DNA of 38,945 bases, taken from Actinomycetota bacterium (lineage in GTDB: Bacteria > Actinomycetota > Actinomycetes > Actinomycetales > Dermatophilaceae). A program made the translations under genes and the position numbers. Of this stretch, positions 25,804 through 34,226 are shown piece after piece. The notes below the pieces were generated by a model. It did no database searches. It was not told the origin of the DNA and saw only the letters and a program-made list of their open reading frames with translations. Positions within the stretch are counted from its first letter, which is position 1. Every line of letters starts with the position of its first letter. The stretch lies in the NCBI GenBank assembly GCA_020161815.1, contig JAIUOP010000024.1, positions 1-38,945 of the forward strand. The letters run 5' to 3'.

Positions 25804-25825
25804 GGACCCAATCTAGGCTTCCTCC
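25804..25825. promoter_or_regulatory. 22-bp divergent promoter with overlapping -10 boxes for two leaderless genes
   Basis: The whole space between two divergent start codons is 22 bp. TAGGCT at 25814-25819 stands 6 nt before ATG 25826 on the plus strand; TAGATT at 25815-25810 stands 6 nt before ATG 25803 on the minus strand. The two -10 boxes share the TA of a central CTAG. The -35 elements would have to lie in the opposite coding regions. Confidence 0.7.
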
Positions 25826-27925
25826 ATGGCTGAGCTCGGGGGGCGTCCACGGCTCGCGCTCGCCAGCGCGAGCCTTGCCGCCGTCGCCCTCATCGGCGGA
25901 TGGACATATGCCGCAACGCTCCAGCCCGCGGAGTACGACCCCATGGTCGACTCGATCAGCGCACTCGCCGGACGGGAGGCGGTGAGCGCGTGGGTGATGA
26001 CCACCGCCCTCGTCCTCACCGGCATTGCCCACGTGGTCACCGCGTCATCACTGCCGCGACTGGGCCGCGCCGGACGGGTGCTCCTGGCCGGCGCCGGCCT
26101 GGCCACCGTGGGCGTGGCTGCCCTTCCGCTGCCGTCGGCCCGCGAGTCCCGCCCGTCGCACACGGTCGTCGCCGCCGTGTCGTTCGCGCTCCTCGCCGCC
26201 TGGCCATGGTTCGCCCTGCGGGCTCGACGGATGCACCGGGTCGCGGCCGTCGCGGCCGCGACCGGAGTGGCGCTCCTGGCCCTGGTGGCCTTCGGCCCGC
26301 TCCACTGGCCGTTCGGGCTGGTCGAGCGCCTCGTCGCCGGCGGCCTGGTCCTCATCCCCTGGGTCAGCGCCCTCACCGCCTGGTGGGTGGCCGGCCACCG
26401 CATCGGCTCACGGCGCGTCCGGGGAGCGCTCGGGTTCGGGCTGCTCACCGTCGTGACCGCCCTGGCCGGCGCGGCCGCCACCGCCGTCGCGCCGGTCACC
26501 GCGCAGACCCGCCACTACCAGGCGCAGGTCAGCCTGAACCCTGATCCCTTCGCCTCCTCCACCCTGGTGGCACCCACGGTGTTCGGCGACGTCGTCGTCA
26601 CCTTCCCCGGCCGGGCACCGGGCATCCGGGCCACGCCGCAGATCCGCGAGACGATCACCGACCTGCTCGCTCGCCCCGGTGTCAGCCCCTCGGCCCTGGC
26701 GCCCGGGCCCCTCGAGCTCGACCACGCCGTGCGCTCCGCCGCTCTAGCCCTGGGCCTGCGCTTCCTCATCGGCGCCCTGCTCGTCACCGCGCTCGTCACC
26801 CTCGTGGCGCACATGCGGCGCGCCTCCACCCTCCGGTCAGGCCTGCGCGGGCTCGCCGCAACCGGCCTGGCCTGTGCCGTCACCGGCTCCGCGATGCTCA
26901 CGACCTACCATCCGGACCGGGCGACCGGCTTCACCAGCACCGGAGTGCTGAGCACGGTCCAGGCCAACGCCGGGCTGCTCGCCGAGGTCGAGGCCCGCTC
27001 GGCCGAAGTGGCTCCCTACCTGACCAACCTCGTCGCCCTCACCAATGCCCTGCAAGGGCGCTACACCCCGACCGAGGTCGACCAGCCGGTGGCCCTGCGA
27101 CTGCTCCTGGTCTCGGACCTCCACGACGGCAACCAGTACCCCCTCATGTCCTCCCTCGTCGCGCAGGAGGGCATCGACGCCGTCGTCGACAGCGGGGACC
27201 TCACGACCTTCGGCACCGTCCAGGAGGCCGAGGCCGCCGGTGTCTTCACCGGGATCGAGTCGGTCAAGGTCCCCTACTTCTTTGTCCGCGGCAACCACGA
27301 CGCCACGTCGGCCACCGACACCGAGCTGCTGGACCGACTGGCGAAGGTGCCCAATGTCGTTCTCCTGCAGCCCGGGAAGGACACCTTCGTCGAGGCCCGG
27401 CTCCACGGCATACGGATCCGTGGAGTCAACGACACGCGATGGTTCGGCGACAGCGGGAAGGGGACGTGGGTCGCCCAGCAGCCGGCCATCGCTGACTACC
27501 GTGCCGCCTTCGACGGCGAGCCCGACCCTGACCTGCTCGTGAGCCACCACCCGGTCGTGGCCCGCGACCTGCCCGCCGGTGTCGCCGTGCACGGGCACAT
27601 GCACTCGGCCTTCCTCGAAGGCAACCGGATCCAGGTCGGGACCTTCACCGGGGGCGGCCCGTTCACCCACTACGTCACCAGTGAGGACGGTGGAGAGCTG
27701 ACCGGGCAGCCGAGCGCGTTCGACATCCTCGCCTTCGGGGAGGACTGCCGCGTCGCGAGCCTGACCCGCTTCCGGTTCCGCAACCTGGTCGAGGGGCGCC
27801 CGGCCTATGACGACGTCTCGCTCATCAACGGTCGGCAGGTCGACACGCGCCCGGTCGACCCGGACCGCACCTGCTCGGCGCGCGACCCCCTCGACGTCAC
27901 GGCCGTGCCGGTGCCGACCCGCTGA
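25826..27925 (+). CDS. DUF998 membrane domain fused to a metallophosphoesterase
   Basis: 699 residues. Residues about 10-225 form a DUF998-type module (YDPMVDSISALAG near the start, then about six hydrophobic segments). A second membrane region with two helices follows (about 305-355), separated by an extracytoplasmic-looking segment. Residues about 424-640 form a calcineurin-like phosphoesterase with all metal motifs: SDLHDGN, DSGDLTT, GNHDA, SHHPV and HGHMHS. The active domain is therefore tethered to the membrane. Leaderless start with TAGGCT 6 nt upstream. Substrate unknown. Confidence 0.85.
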   Translation: MAELGGRPRLALASASLAAVALIGGWTYAATLQPAEYDPMVDSISALAGREAVSAWVMTTALVLTGIAHVVTASSLPRLGRAGRVLLAGAGLATVGVAALPLPSARESRPSHTVVAAVSFALLAAWPWFALRARRMHRVAAVAAATGVALLALVAFGPLHWPFGLVERLVAGGLVLIPWVSALTAWWVAGHRIGSRRVRGALGFGLLTVVTALAGAAATAVAPVTAQTRHYQAQVSLNPDPFASSTLVAPTVFGDVVVTFPGRAPGIRATPQIRETITDLLARPGVSPSALAPGPLELDHAVRSAALALGLRFLIGALLVTALVTLVAHMRRASTLRSGLRGLAATGLACAVTGSAMLTTYHPDRATGFTSTGVLSTVQANAGLLAEVEARSAEVAPYLTNLVALTNALQGRYTPTEVDQPVALRLLLVSDLHDGNQYPLMSSLVAQEGIDAVVDSGDLTTFGTVQEAEAAGVFTGIESVKVPYFFVRGNHDATSATDTELLDRLAKVPNVVLLQPGKDTFVEARLHGIRIRGVNDTRWFGDSGKGTWVAQQPAIADYRAAFDGEPDPDLLVSHHPVVARDLPAGVAVHGHMHSAFLEGNRIQVGTFTGGGPFTHYVTSEDGGELTGQPSAFDILAFGEDCRVASLTRFRFRNLVEGRPAYDDVSLINGRQVDTRPVDPDRTCSARDPLDVTAVPVPTR

Positions 27926-27947
27926 ACTCTTGAGCTCCTGAGCCGAG

Positions 27948-28871
27948 TCAGGCCGTGGGGGCCTCGACGGCGGTGACGACGTGGCTCGCCGCGGATTCCG
28001 GGGCCTTGCCGCAGGACAGCGGTGCCGCCGGCAGCTCCTGACGCGCGACGCGCACGAGCGAGACACCCTCGAGCCCGTCGACACCGTGGACCGCACAGGT
28101 GAACTCGCCCTCGCCCTCGCCCTCCACCACCGTGCCGATCTCGATGGCCTCCATCGGCCGTGCCGCCGTCGGCTCGCGGCGGGCCAGCTCGGCCAGGCCC
28201 CAGACATGGGCGGCCTGGGCCGGGGCGGGGAGCCGGGTCAGACCACGCAACCGCTCGACGACCGTGCGCCCGCTGCGGTGGGCCCGGACGACCCGGAGGG
28301 CATCGGCCTGGTCGAGCCGCCCGTAGCACGCACCCTCGGGGAGGAGCAGGGCCGTGCCCGCGAACCGGTGACCGTTAAGGTGGCTGCACTCCCACACCTC
28401 CTCGTCGAGGTCACGGCTGAGCATGCCGGCGATCGGTCGCCCCTTGATGGCGCAGCAGGCGTCACGGATGCCATGCGTGCAGACCAGGGTCATGGGCGGC
28501 GAGGGTTCCGCGAAGGGGCCGTTGACGTCGGCCAGCGCTGTGATCACCTCGTCGAGGTCGCGCTCGGTGAGCCACGTGCCCGTGATCGAGTCCCCCGTCT
28601 GGGTGTCGACGACGCGCCACAGTCGTGCCTCCGACGCCTCGAGCTGCCGACCGGTGCGACGGATCAGCAGGAGACGCGCATTGTGGTGCGTGAGGGCCAC
28701 GTCGAGTCGTTGCCCCAGCGCGCCCGCGAACGGCGGTGTGTCCAGGGGCTGCTTGGCCCACGGACCAGGGTGCTCGACGAGCACCCAGCGACGGGCGACC
28801 GGCGCCGTGCCGGCGAGCGGCTCGTCCCGCTCGGACGAGCCCACGGAGCAGCGACCGGTGTCCAAGGGCAT
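27948..28871 (-). CDS. Sucrase/ferredoxin-like protein
   Basis: 307-residue protein of the Suc_Fer-like family with a thioredoxin-like ferredoxin module: CTHGIRDACCAIKGRP and ECSHLNGHRFAGTALLLPEGACYGRL hold the expected 2Fe-2S ligands. The family name is historical and a sucrase activity is not implied; redox function is likely. TAGCAT 7 nt before ATG 28871 and no ribosome site indicate a leaderless transcript. Convergent with the phosphoesterase fusion, 22 bp apart. Confidence 0.85.
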   Translation of the reverse strand: MPLDTGRCSVGSSERDEPLAGTAPVARRWVLVEHPGPWAKQPLDTPPFAGALGQRLDVALTHHNARLLLIRRTGRQLEASEARLWRVVDTQTGDSITGTWLTERDLDEVITALADVNGPFAEPSPPMTLVCTHGIRDACCAIKGRPIAGMLSRDLDEEVWECSHLNGHRFAGTALLLPEGACYGRLDQADALRVVRAHRSGRTVVERLRGLTRLPAPAQAAHVWGLAELARREPTAARPMEAIEIGTVVEGEGEGEFTCAVHGVDGLEGVSLVRVARQELPAAPLSCGKAPESAASHVVTAVEAPTA

Positions 28872-28931
28872 GACCTCGATGCTAGTTCGCTGCGGGCGCC
28901 GGCCCGAATCCTCGGGCGATCGGGCGCTCCC

Positions 28932-29165
28932 GTGCGAGTCCGGAGAGCGTCAGGTCCCCTTCAGGCCCTCGAACATGTCGTCGCGCCACTCAATGCCGAT
29001 GGGCAACGTGTCTGTCAGCGCTGCAAGCCGAACGGCATCCCGACGTTCACCTGTGAGAGCTGCGGAAACACTGTCACCACCGTGGGGCGCATGGACGGGA
29101 AGAGAGTCTGTCTGAACTGCTTTCCTCGTCGCCTTCGTCGCGAGGGTGTCAAGTTTTCTGTGTAA
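28932..29165 (+). pseudogene. Zinc-ribbon protein remnant interrupted by the IS256-family element
   Basis: The frame encodes three CxxC knuckles (CQRC, CESC, CLNC) with an internal repeat, DGQRVCQRCKPNG and DGKRVCLNCFPRR, so it was a genuine zinc-ribbon domain. The final residues GVKFSV and the stop are encoded by the left end of the IS (29146-29165), so the original C-terminus is gone. No convincing start or ribosome site exists (GTG 28932 is only the first in-frame option), so the 5' end is probably also lost. Function unknown. Confidence 0.6.
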
Positions 29166-30253
29166 GTGGGGTGGTCAGAGGTGGGGGTGGATGCGGTCGG
29201 GGTAGACGAGGGAGAGCTCGCCGAGGGCTGCTTTCCAGCCTTGGATGACGGAGCCTTCGACGAGTTTGCCGGGGGCTTTGCGGGGGCTGCCTTTGGGGAG
29301 GCCGGCTTCTTTGGCGCGTTCTCGGGCGCGTTTGTCCTCGATGTTGCGGATGGCCAGCCAGAGCAGTTTGATCGCGGCGGCGTCGGAGGGGAAGTGGCCG
29401 CGGTTCTTGATGATCTTGCGGAGCTGGTAGTTCAGCGACTCGATCGAGTTCGTGGTGTAGATGACCTTGCGCAGTGCGGGCCCGAACGCCAGGAACGGAG
29501 TGAACCGGTCCCAGGCGTTCTCCCACGAGGCGATCGCGGCGGGGTATTTCTTGCCCAGGGCGGAGTCCGCGAACGCGGTCAGCGCCATCAACGCGGCGTC
29601 CTCGGTGGCTGCGGTGTAGATCGGGCGCAGTAGCGCGGCGACGGCTTTGCGGTCGGTGTAGGACACGAACCGCATCGAGGCCCGGATCAGGTGCACCACG
29701 CACGTTTGGACCATCGCGTCCCGCCAGGTCGCTTCGATGGCCTCAGGGAAGCCGCTCAGGCCGTCGCAGCAGACGATCAGGACGTCCTTGACGCCGCGGT
29801 TGGCGAGCTCGGCGCACACCCCGGCCCAGAACTTCGCTCCCTCGCTGGCCTGGATCCAGATGCCCAGGACATGCTTGACGCCGTCCATGTCGACCCCGAC
29901 GGCGATGTGCGCGGCCCGGTTGCTCACGTGCGCGCCGTCGCGGATCTTGACCACGAGCGCGTCGAGGTAGATCACCGGGTAGAACGCCTCCAACGGGCGG
30001 GTTTGCCACGCGGTGACTTCCTCAGCCACCGCGTCGGTGACCTTGCTGATCGTCTCGTGTGACCACTCGGTCCCGAGCGTGGCGGCGAGGTGGTGCTGGA
30101 TGTCGCGGATCGTCATCCCGCCCGCGTACAAGCTGATGATCATGTCCTCCAGCCCGTCAGTCCGGCCCTCGTGTAGCGGCACCTGTCGGTCGGGCGTGAC
30201 CTCATACGAGCCTGACCCCATTCGCTGGGGGTCTGGTGTAAGTCCTGTCTGAC
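29146..30253 (-). mobile_element. IS256-family insertion sequence, internally deleted
   Basis: The left end GTGTCAAGTTTTCTGTGTAA (29146-29165) and the right end GGTGTAAGTCCTGTCTGAC (30235-30253, reading outward) look like IS256-type ends but match each other only loosely. The right end is only about 14 bp from the first usable transposase codon, whereas an intact element would have about 95 more codons here. No target duplication could be recognised because both flanks are rearranged. Confidence 0.75.
29175..30221 (-). pseudogene. IS256/Mutator-family transposase lacking its N-terminus
   Basis: Catalytic domain retained: D in VIYLDALVVKI, D in IVCCDGLSGFPEA and E in TNSIESLNYQL, plus the CVVHLIRAS segment. 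The DGLEDMIISLYAGGMT region lies near residue 25, whereas the family has it near residue 120, so the N-terminal DNA-binding part is missing. The open frame extends upstream through the IS end into antisense IS110 DNA, which is not genuine. Likely inactive. Confidence 0.82.
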
Positions 30254-30300
30254 CGAGCCGGCCGGTGCCGACCCACCTGGATCGGAAGGGCAACACCATC

Positions 30301-30813
30301 ATGACAAACCAACAGCAAAGGATCGGCGGGGTCGACTCGCACAAGGAGACCGTGCACCTGGCGGTCATCACCGATACCGGGCAGCCGGTCGCGGATCGGG
30401 AGTTCCCCACGACCGTGGCCGGGTACCGGCGCGCCGTGGCTTGGCTGATCGAGCACGGACCGCTCCAAGCGGTCGGTGTCGAGGGCACCTCCAGTTACGG
30501 CGTCGGTATCACCACCGGCTTGCTCAACGCCGGCGTCAGGGTCGTGGAGGTCAACCGCACTCGCCCCGCCGAGAAGCGTCGGCGGGGAAAGACTGATCCC
30601 TTGGATGCCTACCGGGCCGCCCGCTCTGTGCTCTCCGGAGAAGCCACGACCGACCCCAAGAGCTACCGGGAGAGGCAACCCCGAGCCCGTCGATCTCTTT
30701 CACGAGCCATCACGCTCAGCCGGATAGCGGCGAGACACGGAGTCAACTCCCACGGCCACCGTAGCGACCACCACCTGTCACCAGGAGGCCCTCCAAGTCA
30801 TACAAGCCGGTAA
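30301..30813 (+). pseudogene. IS110-family transposase, truncated after the DEDD domain
   Basis: ATG 30301 follows GGAAGGG. GGVDSHKET, VEGTSSYG and KTDPLDAYRAAR give the acidic residues of the RuvC-like DEDD domain. Homology stops at about 30663 (after TTDPK). The frame then runs through unrelated Arg/Ser/His-rich sequence to TAA 30811-30813. The C-terminal serine-containing Tnp20 domain is absent. It abuts the IS256 right end, suggesting nested insertion and deletion. From 30814 to the next gene I see only residual sequence and a ribosome site. Confidence 0.82.
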
Positions 30814-30917
30814 GCTCACCCGCTCTCCTTCCGGTGGCGGGCCGAACTCCGCTCCCCTAGTGTTCCCGGCTACACGATGCGTCCGCATCGGGGACAAGAA
30901 GAGAAAGGGGGCGTCTC

Positions 30918-32072
30918 ATGAGGGCGCAATTCGCGCGCAAACCGAGCCGTCGGTCAGTGGCGGCCACATCCGTCGCTTTGCTGTTCGCAACTGGTTTGAC
31001 AATGGCTACACCCGCGAATGCCGACGTTGGCAACGAGTTCGGGCTCGAGAAGGTGAGGGCCGGGATGGTGCACAGAGAGGCTCCCACGGGAAAGCCGCAA
31101 GAGATCGCCGCGCGCTCTGCTCACGGTTTGAGCGTCGCGACGTCAGCCAGCGGGGAGTCAGCGATCATCGATGAGTCACTCCTCGACTACGGCGCCGTGA
31201 GTGCCACCGGAGCCGACTTCGTGGAACTTGACTGGAAGGACATTGGTGGCGCGACTGGCTACACGGTGCGACGGGACGGAAACGTCCTCGCCACCCTTCC
31301 CGCAGGAACTTCTTCCTACAGGGATAGTGCCGTCAAGCGCGGAGCTGACTACCGGTATCAGATCGATTCAATCGTCGAAGGAGCGGGTTCCGACCAGGAT
31401 GCGGGCAAGGCATGGGGCTTTCGGGTTCGCATCCCCTCAAAGAAGGACCTGAACTCTCTGCAGACGACTGCTGGAGCGCAGGCACTCGCTGCTGGCACTG
31501 CCGCCACAAGCACTGTCTCGTGGGTCACGTTCATCCCGAACTACCGGGTAGACGCCCCCGGCTACCCCTGTGAGTACGGATCCGGCTACCAATTCGGCGG
31601 TGACAACCGGACGTACAACTGGGCTTCGTCGAGTTACCGGACAGCCGTTCACGCGACAGTCACCTGGAGCACGAAGAACGTCACAGGCAATGTTGCGATC
31701 GGGACCACGCGCGTCTACAACAAGGCGACGGGGGCCCTCGTCGCCTCGCGGACCGCATCAGCCGCAAACACCTACGCGCGGAAACTGGCGTCGGGGACGA
31801 ACTACGTCGACGTGCGCCTGGTGACACATGCTGGGAACCCGTTCTGTGGCACCATCACAGCGATCGACGGCGGCCTCTCGATGCACCTGACCCAAGCGGG
31901 CAACTACGCAGTCATATCTGGAAGCCACCGTCGGGCGCCAAACCACCATGTCTACATCTACGACGGCGGAGGCGTCACGGACGTTTACCGCAGGGACAAT
32001 GCAGGGTTCGTCTGTCTTGCTGGATCGGCAATGTGCGAATTGGCGAATTTCTACGGCAGCGGCAGCTTCTAG
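30918..32072 (+). CDS. Secreted protein of unknown function, island-borne
   Basis: 384 residues. A twin-Arg-free signal peptide (basic start, hydrophobic 15-28, cleavage after ANA at about 36), then a region with the alternating pattern of a fibronectin-III-like domain (about 95-165: DFVELDWKDIGGATGYTVRRDGN), then a C-terminal domain with WVTFIPNYRVDAPG and YQFGGDNRTYNW, possibly DUF3238-like, and four or more cysteines that could pair outside the cell. GAAAGGGGG ribosome site. G+C is visibly lower than in the flanks and IS remnants lie upstream, pointing to transfer. Function unknown. Confidence 0.75.
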   Translation: MRAQFARKPSRRSVAATSVALLFATGLTMATPANADVGNEFGLEKVRAGMVHREAPTGKPQEIAARSAHGLSVATSASGESAIIDESLLDYGAVSATGADFVELDWKDIGGATGYTVRRDGNVLATLPAGTSSYRDSAVKRGADYRYQIDSIVEGAGSDQDAGKAWGFRVRIPSKKDLNSLQTTAGAQALAAGTAATSTVSWVTFIPNYRVDAPGYPCEYGSGYQFGGDNRTYNWASSSYRTAVHATVTWSTKNVTGNVAIGTTRVYNKATGALVASRTASAANTYARKLASGTNYVDVRLVTHAGNPFCGTITAIDGGLSMHLTQAGNYAVISGSHRRAPNHHVYIYDGGGVTDVYRRDNAGFVCLAGSAMCELANFYGSGSF

Positions 32073-32102
32073 ACAAACGATCAACTAGAAGTCCACTCGG
32101 AT

Positions 32103-32140
32103 GATGGGTGTTGGGGAGTCCAAGATTCCCGACACCCATC
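32103..32140. terminator. Hairpin between convergent island genes
   Basis: GATGGGTGTTGGG (32103-32115) pairs with CCCGACACCCATC (32128-32140) with one G-T position and a 12-nt loop. It overlaps the last bases of the leftward gene and lies 30 bp past the secreted-protein gene, so it can serve both. Confidence 0.7.
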
Positions 32141-32867
32141 AGCCGACTTCACGCTTGGAATCTGTTCGGTATGTCACAAATGCCGTGGCGCCTGTTAAGA
32201 AGACGAAGTAGAGCCAGACCCCTGCCCATATGACCAGACTCCACCCTTGGGAACTTCCAGCCTCGACCATTCCGACAACGGTTAGGAGACCGAAGGCAAC
32301 CAGAAAGACAAGCGCACAAACCACGGCTGAGCGAAGCTCCCTGGCCATCTGAATAGAGTTAGTCACCACCGTCGCCAGAACAAAGCTGGCCAAGCCTATG
32401 ATCGGAATCCAAATCAGTGGCCGACTCACAGCAGCAGCCAACTCACCGGCGGCTCTCTCTCTACCTTGGATGACCGCTCCAGTCGCGGTCTGCAAGAACA
32501 GACTAGTGAGCCAAGGAACAACGACGATCCAGATCAAAACGCGTCGGAGGGGCACACCCCAAATCGTAGCTTGCAGATCGACAGGCGTGGCCTGGCAGGC
32601 AACTCGGGAGCGGGCGGCGAGGGCGTCGAAGGTCAGCTCACGGCTCGAGCCGTCGTCCTCGACGATGACCAGGGCGGTGCGGTCGTTGCCCCGGGCGATC
32701 ACGTCGAACCAGTCGATGGCCCAGTTGTAGCGGTCACCGACGTCGGGGAAGGTGAACTCGGCGACGGCGCGCGCGTGGTCCTCACGCAATGCGATGAGCT
32801 GGTCCCGCGCGGCGCAGAAGGCTTCGAAGGCCGGGGAGGGCGCGGCCGGCGCGTCGAGGGTGCTCAT
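32139..32867 (-). CDS. Chimera: acyl-CoA synthetase N-terminal stub joined to a multi-pass membrane protein
   Basis: Residues 1-87 are the start of an AMP-forming acyl-CoA synthetase (FCAARDQLIALREDH, YNWAIDWFDVIARGNDRTAL, EDDGSSRELTFDALAARS). From about residue 88 the protein changes to an unrelated one with four hydrophobic segments (LIWIVVVPWLTSLFLQ, IWIPIIGLASFVLATVV, VVCALVFLVAFGLLTVV, LVIWAGVWLYFVFLTGA), and base composition falls at the same point (about 32600). The membrane protein may originally have begun at GTG 32555 (138 residues). The rest of the synthetase is absent. The stub cannot be active. Confidence 0.75.
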   Translation of the reverse strand: MSTLDAPAAPSPAFEAFCAARDQLIALREDHARAVAEFTFPDVGDRYNWAIDWFDVIARGNDRTALVIVEDDGSSRELTFDALAARSRVACQATPVDLQATIWGVPLRRVLIWIVVVPWLTSLFLQTATGAVIQGRERAAGELAAAVSRPLIWIPIIGLASFVLATVVTNSIQMARELRSAVVCALVFLVAFGLLTVVGMVEAGSSQGWSLVIWAGVWLYFVFLTGATAFVTYRTDSKREVG

Positions 32868-32948
32868 GCCTCAGGCCCAGTGGACGCAGGACGTGGGCGC
32901 AACCACTCCGGCGGCGATCCTGCGACCGATCTCGCCTAGATTTGGCGC

Positions 32949-34214
32949 ATGACTTCGCCCCGCGACCACGACCTCGTCCTCTTCGGCGCCACCGGATTCG
33001 TCGGTCGGCTCACCGCCTTCCACCTGGCCGAGCACGCACCCGCGGACGTGCGGATCGCCCTCGCCGGACGCAACCGGGCCAAGCTCGAGGCGGTGCGTGC
33101 CGAGCTGGGGAGCGCCGCGGCCGAGTGGCCGGTGCTCGTCCTCGACGCGACCGACGCCGATGCCGTCGCGGACCTGGCGAGCGCGACCCGCGTGGTGGTG
33201 ACGACGGTGGGACCGTACGAGAAGTACGGCAAGCCGCTGGTGGCGGCGTGCGCGGCGGCGGGCACGCACTACTGCGACCTCACCGGTGAGGTGCTCTTCC
33301 ATCGCGACACCATCGACACCCAGCAGGACGTGGCCGCGGCCAGCGGCGCCAAGATCGTCCCGTCGTGTGGCTTCGACTCGGTGCCCTCGGACCTCGCCGT
33401 CATGGTGCTGGCCGAGGCGGTGCGCGAGGCCGGCGAGGGCGAGCTCGGCGAGACCCTGCTCCACGTGCGCAGCCTGCGCGGTGGCGTCAGCGGCGGCACG
33501 ATCGACTCGATGCGTCAGCAGGCGATCATCGCCGGATCCGACCCGGCCAAGCGCCGCGCCGTCGGCGACCCGCACGGCCTGTCACCGGCGCGCTCCGAGG
33601 AGCCGCCGTCGCGCAACAAGCCCTCGGCCGCGCCGAAGAACGTTCTGGAGAAGGTTGCTCGGAACGTCCCGGCCCGCCTCGACCCGGTCACCGGCCGCTG
33701 GGTCGCTCCGTTCTTCATGGCGTCCTACAACACCCGGGTCGTCCGGCGCAGCAACGCATTGACGAACTGGTCCTACGGGCGCGACTTCCGCTACGACGAG
33801 GTGATGGACACCGGCAAGGGCCCACGCGGCGCGGTCATGGCCGGGGTCACGACCGCCGCCCTGGCCGGCCTGTTCACCGGCATGTCCTTCGGACCGACCC
33901 GGACCCTCCTCGACAAGGTCCTGCCCGAGCCCGGCGAGGGCCCGAGCGAGGAGTCGATGGCCAAGGGCCGATTCGTCATGGAGGTCGTCACGACGACGAC
34001 AACGGGGGCGGAGTTCCGGTCGACGGTGTCGGCCGACTACGACCCCGGCTACTCCGGCACCGCCGTCATGCTCGGCCAGGCCGGCCTGAGCCTGGCCCAG
34101 GACGACCTGCCGGCCGGCGGCGGCGTGCTCACCCCCTCGACCGCGCTGGGGCACCACCTGGTGCGGCGCCTGGAGGAGTTCGGCTTCACCTTCAGCACCC
34201 GTCGCGTGCACTGA
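32949..34214 (+). CDS. Saccharopine dehydrogenase-like oxidoreductase (trans-acting enoyl reductase group)
   Basis: 421 residues with an N-terminal Rossmann motif (LVLFGATGFVGRLTAFHL) and AGRNRAKLEAV, TVGPYEKYGKPLVAACAAAGTHYCDLTGE and PSCGFDSVPSDLAV. This matches the family of mycobacterial Rv2449c and the trans-acting enoyl reductase Rv2953. A lipid-modifying reductase role is family-based; true lysine metabolism is unlikely. Leaderless start: TAGATT 6 nt before ATG 32949. It marks the return of ordinary high-G+C DNA after the island. Confidence 0.85.
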   Translation: MTSPRDHDLVLFGATGFVGRLTAFHLAEHAPADVRIALAGRNRAKLEAVRAELGSAAAEWPVLVLDATDADAVADLASATRVVVTTVGPYEKYGKPLVAACAAAGTHYCDLTGEVLFHRDTIDTQQDVAAASGAKIVPSCGFDSVPSDLAVMVLAEAVREAGEGELGETLLHVRSLRGGVSGGTIDSMRQQAIIAGSDPAKRRAVGDPHGLSPARSEEPPSRNKPSAAPKNVLEKVARNVPARLDPVTGRWVAPFFMASYNTRVVRRSNALTNWSYGRDFRYDEVMDTGKGPRGAVMAGVTTAALAGLFTGMSFGPTRTLLDKVLPEPGEGPSEESMAKGRFVMEVVTTTTTGAEFRSTVSADYDPGYSGTAVMLGQAGLSLAQDDLPAGGGVLTPSTALGHHLVRRLEEFGFTFSTRRVH

Positions 34215-34226
34215 CGCCGCTCAGCG

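Noticed and set aside
30222..30488. Extended N-terminus of the IS256 transposase
   Set aside because: The extension is antisense to the IS110 gene and crosses the IS end, so it is a chance open frame.
29146..32600. Prophage or integrative element with attachment sites
   Set aside because: No integrase, structural genes or flanking direct repeats were seen; IS remnants explain the rearrangement.
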